A DNA stretch of 64,000 nucleotides from an uncultured Acidobacteriota bacterium (GTDB taxonomy: Bacteria; Acidobacteriota; Thermoanaerobaculia; Gp7-AA8): contig CALMZP010000147.1 in the NCBI GenBank assembly GCA_937870635.1, positions 1 through 64,000 on the forward strand, given 5' to 3'. This document shows, one piece after another, positions 42,001 to 49,713 of this stretch. The notes beneath the pieces are model-generated. The model had not been told where the DNA came from. It was given only the letters and a program-made list of their open reading frames with translations, and searched no databases. The position numbers were made by a program, and so were the translations under genes. Numbering within the stretch: position 1 is the stretch's first letter; each line of letters opens with the position of its first letter.

Positions 42001-42411
42001 ATGATGCGTTACTGGATCAATACCCTTTCCCGCGACGACGTGCAGGCCGGACTGGCCGGAGACAAGCCGCGCCTCAAGCGCGCGGCGAAGGGCGACGTCG
42101 TCGTCTTCTATTCACCGCGGACGGGCATCAGATCCGGCGAGCCGGTCCAGAGTTTCACCGGCATCGCCGAAGTGGTCGGCGAGTCGCCGTATCAGGCTAA
42201 ATTCATCGCATCGACCGAAGCGCCGGTCCGGCCGCTCATCGACAGCCTCGACTTCATCACCAACAAGAAAAGCTGGGGCGTGACGTTCCGGCGTGGCTTC
42301 TTCGAGATCGGAGAATCTGACTTCCAGAAGATCGCCGCGGCGATGTCCGCATACAATCGCAATGGTGGAGAGCACGATCCTGTGGCGCCGCCTCGACCGG
42401 CCAGGCCATGA
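42001..42411 (+). CDS. EVE (PUA-like) domain protein
   Basis: A 136-residue protein of the EVE/UPF0310 type, a PUA-related fold thought to bind modified bases in DNA or RNA. It starts MMRYWINTLSRDDVQAGLAG, with GDVVVFYSPRTGIRSGEPVQ, FTGIAEVVGES and a C-terminal RRGFFEIGESDFQKI. The site GGAAGGAGG four to seven bases upstream supports the ATG at 42001 or 42004. The last 50 bp overlap the next gene in another frame. No modification-dependent nuclease is next to it. Confidence 0.88.
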   Translation: MMRYWINTLSRDDVQAGLAGDKPRLKRAAKGDVVVFYSPRTGIRSGEPVQSFTGIAEVVGESPYQAKFIASTEAPVRPLIDSLDFITNKKSWGVTFRRGFFEIGESDFQKIAAAMSAYNRNGGEHDPVAPPRPARP

Positions 42412-42916
42412 GAGCGCGCGACTGATCGAGTCGCCGGAATCGAATGAACTCGAAGGCACCGCGGTCTTCGTCGAGTCGGACCTTCCGGTCCGGCTCGACT
42501 ACCGGATTCGCTGCGACAGCGGATGGATGACCTGCGAGGCTTCCGTGCGCGGCTGGGTCGGGACGCGTCGCGTCGACGCCGAGATCGAGGTGATCGACGG
42601 CCGCTGGATGATGAACGGGTCGGAGATCGCCGCCGTCTCGGGCTGCACCGACGTCGATCTGAACTTCAGCCCCTCGACGAATCTGATCCCGGTCCGCCGC
42701 CTCGATCTCGCCCCGGGAGAAGAATCGCTGGTCCGCGCCGCCTGGCTCCGCTTTCCGAGCTTCGAGCTGGAAGTGCTCGAACAGCGTTACCGCCGCATCG
42801 GCCGCGACACGTGGCGTTACTCGAGCGGCTCCTTCACCGCAGAGCTGAAGGTGAACGACCACGGCTTCCCGCTGTCGTACGCGGGAGTGTGGGTGGCGGA
42901 AGCGGTTAGCCGTTAA
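42362..42916 (+). CDS. DUF1089 putative glycolipid-binding protein
   Basis: A 184-residue protein of the family annotated as putative glycolipid-binding (DUF1089). It starts MVESTILWRRLDRPGHESA and has YRIRCDSGWMTCEASVRGW, IDGRWMMNGSEIAAVSGCTDVDLNFSPSTNLIPVRRL and the C-terminal YRRIGRDTWRYSSGSFTAEL blocks. The fold is beta-rich; the function is not firmly known. It overlaps the EVE gene by 50 bp. The final residues and TAA stop (VSR-stop) are read from the GTTAACC repeat array. Confidence 0.85.
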   Translation: MVESTILWRRLDRPGHESARLIESPESNELEGTAVFVESDLPVRLDYRIRCDSGWMTCEASVRGWVGTRRVDAEIEVIDGRWMMNGSEIAAVSGCTDVDLNFSPSTNLIPVRRLDLAPGEESLVRAAWLRFPSFELEVLEQRYRRIGRDTWRYSSGSFTAELKVNDHGFPLSYAGVWVAEAVSR

Positions 42917-43081
42917 CCGTTAACCGTTAACCGCGGCGAGTGTAGCCCAGACGTCATCCTGAGGCGCGCAGACGCCGAAGGATCTCAAAATGCGATTCAC
43001 GTGCTTTGAGGCCCTTCGCCGTCTTCGCGGCTCAGGGTGACGTGCTTGCCACGGACTTCGTTAACGGTGAACGGTGAACGT
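42904..43081. repeat. Nested palindrome: GTTAACC array around a REP-like hairpin
   Basis: The left arm GTTAGCC, GTTAACC x3 (42905-42933); the core CGTCATCCTGAGGCGCGCAG... to ...GGCTCAGGGTGACGTG (42951-43043), same family as at 32813; the right arm CGTTAACGGTGAACGGTGAACG (43059-43080). The stop codons of the genes on both sides touch or lie inside the arms. Confidence 0.88.
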
Positions 43082-43464
43082 CACACGGGCCTTTGCAGCG
43101 ACTGGGGATTCTCGCCGGCCCGCAGGGAGATGGAAGCACCCTCCTCGCCCATCTCCAGGCACTCGAAGAGATTGCGGATGTACTGGCCGAATCGGTCAAA
43201 CGAGACTCCGTTGGCTTCGGCAGCCTCGACCAGCTCGCGCGCCACGGCAGCCGCTTCGTCACGGACGCGCCTGGCCTCGGTCTCTTCCGGATTCTCGTCT
43301 TCCGAGCTGTAGCGGAACAGAAGATTCGACAGGCGGTCCGCCACGTCGAGGAGCGCCGGTGCCTCGATGCTCTTCTCTTCTAGATAGCGCTCGAGCAGCG
43401 AGAGGATGCGATCCGCCAGGCGTCCTGCGTGCGGCAGGTCGAGAGGGATGTCGAAATGCGCCAC
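43081..43464 (-). CDS. Conserved-looking helical protein of unknown function
   Basis: A 127-residue acidic, helical protein (MAHFDIPLDLPHAGRLADRI, SLLERYLEEKSIEAPALLDV, YSSEDENPEETEARRVRDEA). No signal peptide, membrane segment or catalytic motif. I do not recognise a family. The GTG at 43464 was selected because a TATACT box lies 7 bp upstream, which would give a leaderless mRNA; the frame is open further to 43527. Divergent from the phosphoesterase gene 32 bp away. Confidence 0.6.
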   Translation of the reverse strand: MAHFDIPLDLPHAGRLADRILSLLERYLEEKSIEAPALLDVADRLSNLLFRYSSEDENPEETEARRVRDEAAAVARELVEAAEANGVSFDRFGQYIRNLFECLEMGEEGASISLRAGENPQSLQRPV

Positions 43465-43471
43465 GGCTCTG

Positions 43472-43477
43472 AGTATA
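43472..43477 (-). promoter_or_regulatory. Candidate -10 box for a leaderless transcript (TATACT)
   Basis: On the minus strand TATACTCAGAGCCGTG places TATACT seven bases before the GTG start codon, the normal distance from a -10 box to a transcription start. No -35 match is visible. Confidence 0.38.
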
Positions 43478-43496
43478 GTGCGCGCTGCTCGCCGGA

Positions 43497-44633
43497 ATGC
43501 GTCCGCTCTTCTTTCTACTCCTCGCACTTGCGATCTTCGTGTCGGTGAACGTCGTTACCGTCCGGGCGATGCTGCGCATCCATCCGCGGCGCCGCCGCTG
43601 GATCATCGCCGCCGTCGTTCTGGGCAACCTTATGTGGCCGTTCCTTGCGATGCTCCGGCAGTCCAACGCGTTCATCAGATTCGTCCGCGCGACCCTCGGT
43701 CCGCTGTGGTTCGCATGGAATTCAATCGCAATCCTTTACGCGATGCTCATGCTGATCGTTGGGATTGGATGGCTGACCACCGGCCGCCGATTCAGATTCA
43801 GGGCGCTGGCTCGCTGGCCCTCACGGCTGTTCCTCGCTTTCCTGCTGGCCGGCGGCATCGTCGGGCTCTGGCACGCGCTCGTTCCTCTGCGGATCGAGCG
43901 GGTTCCGGTGGAGCTCGAGGATCTTCCCCCCGACGCGGAAGGGACGCGTATCGTGCTGCTCGCGGATCTCCACGTCGGGCTGTTCACACGGCCGTCGCGT
44001 CTGGATCGGATCTTCTCCACGGCCCGGGCGCTCGAGCCCGATGCCGTGGTAATCCTCGGCGACCTGATCGACGACGATCCGTACTTCGTCCCCAAGCTTC
44101 TCGCCGGAACGCGCGCGCTCGCTCCATCGACGCCGCTCTTCGCCGTCGTGGGCAATCACGAAATCTACGGCGACCCGCTGAGTGTCATCCGGCAACTCGA
44201 GGGCAGCAGAATCAGACTGATCGTAAACGATGGCGTGCCGCTCGGCTCACTGTGGATTGCCGGTACCGCCGATCGCGCGGCGGAACAGATGCCGCCATAC
44301 AGCGCTCTCCGCCCCGATCTCGACGCCGCGCTCGAGCGGAGGCCGGCCGCGAAGTTCCCGATCATCGTTTCCCACCAGCCGCGGATCTTTTATGAAGCTC
44401 GCGAGCGCAGCCTCCCCCTGACGCTCACCGCTCACACGCACGGCGGTCAGTGCGGGATCCGTCCACTGGGATGGTCGCTCGCCGGAGTCTTCCTCGAATA
44501 CCACATGGGACTCTACCGGTGGGGTTCCTCGCAGCTCTACATCAACACCGGCACGGGATACTGGCTCCTGCCCTTCCGCCTCGGCATGACGCCGGAGATC
44601 ACTCTGATCGAACTGCGCCGCGCACGGCGTTGA
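43497..44633 (+). CDS. Membrane-bound calcineurin-like metallophosphoesterase
   Basis: A 378-residue protein. Residues 1-135 contain three or four membrane helices; the catalytic domain has the five metal motifs: LLADLHVG (~157), GDLIDDD, GNHE, SHQPRIF and HTHGGQ. It is of the YaeI/PA4960 type that acts on phospholipid head groups or phosphoesters near the membrane; substrate unknown. The start ATG is at 43497. Its 3' end overlaps the convergent sir2 gene by 35 bp. Confidence 0.88.
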   Translation: MRPLFFLLLALAIFVSVNVVTVRAMLRIHPRRRRWIIAAVVLGNLMWPFLAMLRQSNAFIRFVRATLGPLWFAWNSIAILYAMLMLIVGIGWLTTGRRFRFRALARWPSRLFLAFLLAGGIVGLWHALVPLRIERVPVELEDLPPDAEGTRIVLLADLHVGLFTRPSRLDRIFSTARALEPDAVVILGDLIDDDPYFVPKLLAGTRALAPSTPLFAVVGNHEIYGDPLSVIRQLEGSRIRLIVNDGVPLGSLWIAGTADRAAEQMPPYSALRPDLDAALERRPAAKFPIIVSHQPRIFYEARERSLPLTLTAHTHGGQCGIRPLGWSLAGVFLEYHMGLYRWGSSQLYINTGTGYWLLPFRLGMTPEITLIELRRARR

Positions 44634-45447
44634 GAACCTCGCCGCACTTCTCTTCGATTTTGAGCGTGGCCAGATCGTCGGCGCGCGTCGGACCGATGTT
44701 GACGATCGCGATCGGAATCCCGCGTTCCGCGGCCCGCTTGACGAACCGGAAGCCCGACCACACCGCCAGGGAGGAGCCGACGATGAGCATCGCGTCGGCT
44801 TCGTCGACGCGGCCCATCGCGTGCGAGACCTTGTCCGCTGGAACGGTCTCGCCGAAAAAGACGACGGCCGGTTTCAACACGCCGCCACATCGCCGGCAGT
44901 CGGGAACCACGAAGCCGCCCACGACCGAGGCCGCGACATTCGCGTCGCCGTCCGGTGCAAAGTCCGCTTCGTCTGCGTCCAGACGCTGCCACTTCGCGTC
45001 CTCGAGCCACTTCGCATTTGCTTCGGCCAGTCGCTCCTGCATCTCCGCCCGCGGGCGCTCGGCGCCACACTCGAGGCACACCACGATGCGATTGCGTCCG
45101 TGCAGCTGAACCACCGCGCGGCTGCCCGCTTCGTGGTGAAGGTCGTCGACGTTCTGCGTGATCAGCTGATGCACCTTGCCCGCGGCCTCGAGTTCCGCGA
45201 GCGCCACATGGGCGCGGTTCGGACGCGCCGAGTCGAATCGCGGCCACCCCCGATAGCTTCGCGCCCAGTAGAAGCGGCGCACCTCGGCATTCCGCACGAA
45301 GGAACTGAAGTAGATCGGCTTGTGCCGCGTCCAGGCGCCGCCGGGGCTGCGGTAATCGGGAATCCCCGATTCGGTGCTGCAGCCGGCGCCAGTCAGCGTC
45401 ACCAGACGACGCGCGCGCGAGATGAAAGTGACGAGTTCAGCAGACAT
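44599..45447 (-). CDS. Sir2-family NAD-dependent protein deacylase
   Basis: Removes acyl groups from protein lysines with NAD+. 282 residues: TGAGCSTESGIPDYRS (20-34), TQNVDDLHHEAG (97-108), catalytic H116 in LHGRNR, zinc cysteines C124/C127 and the pair in PDCRRCGG, then VVFFGETVP and IVGSSLAVWSGF. The length and TQNVDDLHH pattern resemble the SIRT4-like class. The start ATG at 45447 (MSAELVTF) is directly preceded by a GCGGGCGA hairpin repeat; the longer frame to 45507 only reads this repeat. It overlaps the phosphoesterase gene tail to tail. Confidence 0.9.
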   Translation of the reverse strand: MSAELVTFISRARRLVTLTGAGCSTESGIPDYRSPGGAWTRHKPIYFSSFVRNAEVRRFYWARSYRGWPRFDSARPNRAHVALAELEAAGKVHQLITQNVDDLHHEAGSRAVVQLHGRNRIVVCLECGAERPRAEMQERLAEANAKWLEDAKWQRLDADEADFAPDGDANVAASVVGGFVVPDCRRCGGVLKPAVVFFGETVPADKVSHAMGRVDEADAMLIVGSSLAVWSGFRFVKRAAERGIPIAIVNIGPTRADDLATLKIEEKCGEVLNAVRGAVRSE

Positions 45448-45482
45448 GGTCGAGCGCGGGCGACCTCGCCCGCGTGCTGCGG
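45448..45482. repeat. GCGGGCGA-type hairpin in the sir2 leader
   Basis: GTCGAGCGCGGGCGACCTCG followed by CCCGCGTGC on the plus strand: a stem of 8-9 bp with a 2-nt loop, immediately upstream of the sir2 start codon in the place of a ribosome binding site. Confidence 0.78.
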
Positions 45483-45512
45483 CCATTATCGAGGGTAAGG
45501 TCTCCACAGCCG

Positions 45513-46241
45513 CTAATGCAGCGCCGCGAGCCCGTAAACAACGACTGCCGCCGTCGCCAATCCCGCTAGAGTCGAGCCGATCAGGCCGAACCGCGGCCGC
45601 TCGTGCACGTGCGGGAGCAGATCGCTGGCGCCGAGGTAGAGGAGGAAGCCGGCGAAGAACGAGAGCTGGAAGGCGAGGTTCCGGGGATCGATGTCGGCCA
45701 TCAGCGCGACCAGGGCGCCGGCTACGGGAGCCAGGGCATTGATGATCAGAAGCCCCAGCGTCCGGAAGCGGCTGTTACGGCTGGCCAGCATGAACGTGAC
45801 CGTGTTCAGGCCATCCGCGAAATCGTGGGCCAGTACGGCCATGAGCACGACGAAACCGACTTCGGTTCCCGCTTCGAAGCCGACGCCGATGGCGAGGCCG
45901 TCGAGGAAACTGTGAAACGACAGTCCGATCGCACCGACGAGTCCGACGTTGTGATGGTGACCCGGGGCGTCGTGCTGTTTCTCACTGTGAATGATCGTCA
46001 GTTTCTCGAGGAGAAAGATCGCCAGGAATCCCCCGAGAAGCGTGAGCATGAGCACCCGGATATCGAGGCCGGTGTCGACGCTGGTCTCGGTGATCTCGGG
46101 GATCAGGTCGAGGAAGACGACGCCGATCAGTACCCCCGCCGAGAAGGCCATGATGTAGAGGAGGTACTTCTGGTAGCGGAACGCGAATGCCCCGCCCGCG
46201 AGCGTCATGACGAAGGCGAGTAGGGCCCAGAGCGCGCTCAT
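45513..46241 (-). CDS. ZIP-family metal transporter
   Basis: Inner-membrane divalent metal (zinc/iron) transporter, 242 residues and about eight helices. The TM4 motif HSFLDGLAIG and TM5 motif HDFADGLNTV supply the metal site, and a His-rich loop (SEKQHDAPGHHHN) lies before TM4. The length is normal for the family. Together with the ZnuD-like receptor at 25-27 kb it may serve zinc supply, although the two are not linked. It ends 65 bp upstream of the sir2 start, on the same strand. Confidence 0.9.
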   Translation of the reverse strand: MSALWALLAFVMTLAGGAFAFRYQKYLLYIMAFSAGVLIGVVFLDLIPEITETSVDTGLDIRVLMLTLLGGFLAIFLLEKLTIIHSEKQHDAPGHHHNVGLVGAIGLSFHSFLDGLAIGVGFEAGTEVGFVVLMAVLAHDFADGLNTVTFMLASRNSRFRTLGLLIINALAPVAGALVALMADIDPRNLAFQLSFFAGFLLYLGASDLLPHVHERPRFGLIGSTLAGLATAAVVVYGLAALH

Positions 46242-46275
46242 TCAGAGGGCGTAGTGTAGCGGACCGGTCTCATGA

Positions 46276-46305
46276 AAACGCAAACGGCGTCCGATCGGAC
46301 GCCGT
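46276..46305 (-). terminator. Rho-independent terminator (22-bp perfect palindrome)
   Basis: ACGGCGTCCGATCGGACGCC (46284 on) is part of a perfect 22-bp palindrome, 46284-46305. On the minus strand it is followed by TTTGCGTTTTC, giving a stem plus U-rich tail downstream of the gene at 46329-46568. Confidence 0.75.
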
Positions 46306-46328
46306 CGTGAGTCCTTCGGCGAATTCGA

Positions 46329-46568
46329 TCAGGCCGCGTAGACGCGCACGAGAAACACGGAGTCGTCTTTGCGTACGGTCGCGATCGACTCGCGCCCCCG
46401 TACCGGATTGGTGAGGCTCACCAGCTCGGAACGGTTCTCCATCAGAAACTGCGAGATCGCCTCGTCGGCACTTTGCGCCTCGATCGTGATGCGGCGTGAG
46501 CGGGGATCCAGGGACGGACGGTGCGTATCTTCGTTGGTGAGTTCGCGGGCTTCGATCGTGTATTGCAT
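46329..46568 (-). CDS. Small hypothetical protein
   Basis: A 79-residue protein (MQYTIEARELTNEDTHRPSL, ITIEAQSADEAISQFLMENR, SIATVRKDDSVFLVRVYAA), a small alpha/beta fold with no known motif. A GGAGG site seven bases before the ATG at 46568 and a terminator 24 bp after the stop support an independent, well-expressed gene. Function unknown. Confidence 0.72.
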   Translation of the reverse strand: MQYTIEARELTNEDTHRPSLDPRSRRITIEAQSADEAISQFLMENRSELVSLTNPVRGRESIATVRKDDSVFLVRVYAA

Positions 46569-46778
46569 ATCCCGCCTCCGTCAGTGATTTAGCAGCTACT
46601 GTCCATAGAGCAATCCTTGCGCCAGACAAAACGTTTCTTGCGGCCTGTCAACTGCATGGAAGCACTGACCTATCGCGAAGAATTCGTGACTCGAAACGAG
46701 GAGGAAGAGTTGCTCTCCGAGCAGGGGCCAGACTCTCCTTTCACATTGCTCAAGCGCAGGCATTAGACTCTCCGCCGC

Positions 46779-47168
46779 ATGAAAACGATCGCCATCGCCG
46801 CCCTCGCCCTCGGACTCTTCGCCCGCTGCTCCGCCGAAATACCCGCCGGGCAGGCCACACCGGCCCGCGTCGCCGCGCCGGCTGCGGCCGGTGATGCGGC
46901 CGCGGGGAAGAAGCTCATCGATCAGTACGCCTGCCTCTCGTGTCACAAGATCCCCGGATTCGAGGGACCGCAGGGTTCGATGGGGCCGAGCCTGGAAGCC
47001 TTCGCCACTCGCAAGGCCATCGCCGGCGGAATCCCGAACGAGCCCCAGACCGTCGCCGCCTACCTCCAGAACCCGCAGGCCGTCGACCCGCAGAACAGGA
47101 TGCCGCCGCTCGGGATCACGGAGCCCGAAGCGCGGGACATCACGGCCTATCTGCTGACGCTCAAGTAA
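46779..47168 (+). CDS. Exported mono-haem cytochrome c
   Basis: A 129-residue class I cytochrome c. An N-terminal signal (MKTIAIAALALGLFARCSAE; the Cys could be a lipobox) is followed by an Ala/Pro linker, the haem site CLSCH (52-56) and the axial methionine in NRMPPLGI (~107), ending EARDITAYLLTLK. It would be a periplasmic electron carrier. No oxidase or reductase gene is adjacent, so its partner is unknown. Confidence 0.9.
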   Translation: MKTIAIAALALGLFARCSAEIPAGQATPARVAAPAAAGDAAAGKKLIDQYACLSCHKIPGFEGPQGSMGPSLEAFATRKAIAGGIPNEPQTVAAYLQNPQAVDPQNRMPPLGITEPEARDITAYLLTLK

Positions 47169-47202
47169 GACTGGCAACCGACATGCAACGGCCGAGAACG
47201 CT

Positions 47203-48441
47203 GTGACTTTCTACGTTCGCAAATCTCTCGCTCATGGACCGATTCGATTCGGTGTTTCGCCGCGGCTGCCGCTCGATGAGATCGATGACGATCCTTCACT
47301 GAGCACCGGTCCCGCCGGCGAGTTCCTGCGCCGCCGCACGCACGGATTCTTCCTCGCGGATTCGCGGGCCATCGGCGCACCGGACATTCCGAAGCCGAGC
47401 AGCATCGCCTCGACTCCTTTCTGGATGTCGATGGCGCCCGAAGATGCACGCGGATGGGCACTCATCGGCATGATGGGCTTCGGCGCACTCTTCGCGCTCC
47501 TCGGGCTCGCGGTCATCGTCAACAAAGGTCCGCAGGGCATCATCCCGCTGCTCCTCGGGCTGACGCTGATCGGCGTGCCGATCTTCATCACCGCTCAGAA
47601 ACGCAACGCCATCCGTTCGCAGGAAGAGCGCGAACGCGCCGAGCGCGAAGAGCGCGATCGCATCAACCGCGAGGGCATGGCCTCCTACGCCACCGCTCTC
47701 GAACGGGTACGTGAAGATCCGAGCGAATCGAACCTTCTCGCCGCTGCCCGGGAACGCGAGAAGCTCGAGCTCCCCTACAAGCACTGGCGTCCGCTTGCCA
47801 AGCGCAGCGTCCTCCACATCGGTTTCGGTGCGCTCGCTCAGCTCGGTCCGAAAGGTGCCCGGGAAGTCGGCAAACTGATCGAGCGCGCAGGAAGCTCGGT
47901 CGGTCTCGACAAGGCCGACTCGCGCGACGTGAAGGTCGACCTCTATCGCGTCGCCGTATGGCATCTGCTCGCCGACGACCGGTTGGGGACTGTCCAGGCC
48001 GGCGAGATGGAAACGCTCCGCCAGGGATTCGGCATCACCGACGAACATCTCGAGCAGGAGCTCGCGGCGATCCAGGAGTTCGATCGCCTGCGCGGCATCA
48101 CCCGCGACGAGCTGCCGCGCGAAGAGTGCGGCGTCTCGCTTCAGTTCCGCGAGCACTGCATTTACACCACTCCGGGCCGCGTCCTCGCAAAGAAGGGCGG
48201 TCACGACGAGGGACGGATCATCCTCACGAACAAGCGCCTCATCGTCGAAGGAAGACGAAGGGTCGAGCTCAACCTGCAGCGAATCGACGACGTCGAGGTG
48301 GATGCCGACACGCACCTCCTGCGAGTCGTCGCCGCGCGGCCCGATCCGCCGATCGAACTGCAGACCCAGCAGCCGATCTATTCAGCCGCGCTCATCGACA
48401 TCGCCACGACAATTGATGAGCGGCCCAAGGGGTTTGCGTAG
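47203..48441 (+). CDS. DUF4236-type membrane protein of unknown function
   Basis: A 412-residue protein. The N-terminus (MTFYVRKSLAHGPIRFGVSP) is the DUF4236 motif; two hydrophobic helices follow (~86-132), then a charged coiled coil (SQEERERAEREERDRINREG, ~138-160), a helical TerB-like region (~200-300) and a C-terminal PH-like domain (IILTNKRLIVEGRRRVELNLQRIDDVEV). Similar layouts occur in proteins with a 'NKRLIV' PH domain that may bind lipids or peptides. The start is GTG at 47203, 35 bp after the cytochrome gene. Confidence 0.72.
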   Translation: MTFYVRKSLAHGPIRFGVSPRLPLDEIDDDPSLSTGPAGEFLRRRTHGFFLADSRAIGAPDIPKPSSIASTPFWMSMAPEDARGWALIGMMGFGALFALLGLAVIVNKGPQGIIPLLLGLTLIGVPIFITAQKRNAIRSQEERERAEREERDRINREGMASYATALERVREDPSESNLLAAAREREKLELPYKHWRPLAKRSVLHIGFGALAQLGPKGAREVGKLIERAGSSVGLDKADSRDVKVDLYRVAVWHLLADDRLGTVQAGEMETLRQGFGITDEHLEQELAAIQEFDRLRGITRDELPREECGVSLQFREHCIYTTPGRVLAKKGGHDEGRIILTNKRLIVEGRRRVELNLQRIDDVEVDADTHLLRVVAARPDPPIELQTQQPIYSAALIDIATTIDERPKGFA

Positions 48442-48491
48442 CATCTCGATTCTTTCTTGCGCCGGAGCCGCCGATTGCGGCTTCGGCGCGA

Positions 48492-48667
48492 GTCGACCTT
48501 CGACCTTCGACCTTCGACCTTCGAGCGATGGGGGGAGCACTGCCCACGTCATCCTGAGCCGGCGAAGCGCGGCGAAGGATCTCAAAATGCGGAGCTTTCG
48601 CATCTTGAGACCCTTCGGCGTCTGCGCGCCTCAGGGTGACGTGGCCACGCGAAGGCCGAAGGTCGAA
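48492..48667. repeat. Nested palindrome: CGACCTT array around a REP-like hairpin
   Basis: The left arm has four CGACCTT units (48493-48523); the core is CGTCATCCTGAGCCGGCGAAG... to ...GCCTCAGGGTGACGTG (48546-48642), with AAGGATCTCAAAATGCG mirrored by CGCATCTTGAGACCCTT; the right arm GAAGGCCGAAGGTCGAA (48650-48666). It lies between convergent genes. Confidence 0.88.
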
Positions 48668-48725
48668 TCGCAGCAGAAGTACACAGGGCTGACTCCCCAA
48701 AAACGCGCCGAGAGTGCTCCGGCCG

Positions 48726-49604
48726 TCAGCCCAGCACGACGCGGTTCCCACCCTCGCGAACGGCCTTGGCCATCGCCTCTTCCGCTGCGGTCAGCAGAGT
48801 TTCGGCGGCCTCCGTATGTCGTTCCGTGCCGGAGACCCCGATCGCGGCGCGCAGGCCGTCCGAGTCGAGGGATTTTCTCAGCGCCGCCGCAATCGCAGCG
48901 GCCGTGGCGCGCGTAGTGCCGCTCAGAACGATTGCGAAGGACTCGTCGCCCACCCGTCCGAAATAGCGGCCGAGGTCGTCGAAGCTATTGCGCAGAAGGC
49001 GGGTGACGGCGAGCATTCCGGCACGCCGGTCGGGGAGCTGTTCCATCTGGAAGGCGATGACGCTGACGGGCCTGGCCGCGGTCGCGCTGTCGATCATGTA
49101 CGCCAGCCGGACGAGGAGATGCTGGCGGTTCCACAGGCCGGTCATCGGATCGATCGTCGACCTTGTGTGCAGTGATTCCGTGAGCTCGACTTCCACGAGG
49201 GACTCGACGTACTTGAAAACCGAGTTCCCGAGCTTGAGAAGATTTCCCTGCGACAGGAAGACCGGCGTTCGAATGCGGCGCCCATTCACGACCGTGCCGT
49301 TCGTGCTCTCCAGATCGGATACGGAGACACCGGTGTCGGTGTGAACGATTTCCGCGTGGTGCGCGCTCACCGCTTTCTCGCGCAACCGGATCTGGCAATC
49401 GCCTTTTCTTCCGATGAGCTGCCGGCCGATTGGCAGCCGGAAGACCTGTCCGGGCAGATCTCCCTGCAGCATCACAAGGGCGGGCTGGCGTTCGTCGGCG
49501 CGTTGCGCCGCCGTGCGTCGCTCCGTGACGTCGAGGTACACCTCGGTCGTCCGACCCGGGACGATGTCCGCGAACTCCTGCGAGCTGCGCTTGCCGTCAT
49601 CCAT
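48726..49604 (-). CDS. FHA-GGDEF protein with degenerate cyclase motif
   Basis: A 292-residue cytoplasmic signalling protein. The FHA domain (~40-135) has IGRKGDCQIRL, AVSAHHAEI and LESTNGTVVNGRRI, so it should bind phosphothreonine. The GGDEF-like domain (~145-290) keeps STIDPMTGLWNRQHLL, but the signature reads GRVGDESFAIVL instead of GGDEF and there is no RxxD site, so cyclase activity is unlikely or altered. It may act as a c-di-GMP or nucleotide sensor. Divergent from the FRG-domain gene. Confidence 0.87.
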   Translation of the reverse strand: MDDGKRSSQEFADIVPGRTTEVYLDVTERRTAAQRADERQPALVMLQGDLPGQVFRLPIGRQLIGRKGDCQIRLREKAVSAHHAEIVHTDTGVSVSDLESTNGTVVNGRRIRTPVFLSQGNLLKLGNSVFKYVESLVEVELTESLHTRSTIDPMTGLWNRQHLLVRLAYMIDSATAARPVSVIAFQMEQLPDRRAGMLAVTRLLRNSFDDLGRYFGRVGDESFAIVLSGTTRATAAAIAAALRKSLDSDGLRAAIGVSGTERHTEAAETLLTAAEEAMAKAVREGGNRVVLG

Positions 49605-49713
49605 GTTGTTTCAGGAAGACCGAAGTGTACTCGGAGTGACCACTCTCACACCACCCCGACGTCCGGTCGCGGTCTCCTTTTGATCGGCGCATCGCTTGCA
49701 ACCGGCCCCGGCC

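Noticed and set aside
42293-42361. Longer N-terminus of the DUF1089 protein
   Set aside because: The added residues (MASSRSENLTSRRSPRRCPHT) are an out-of-frame reading of the EVE gene; the family start fits the ATG at 42362.
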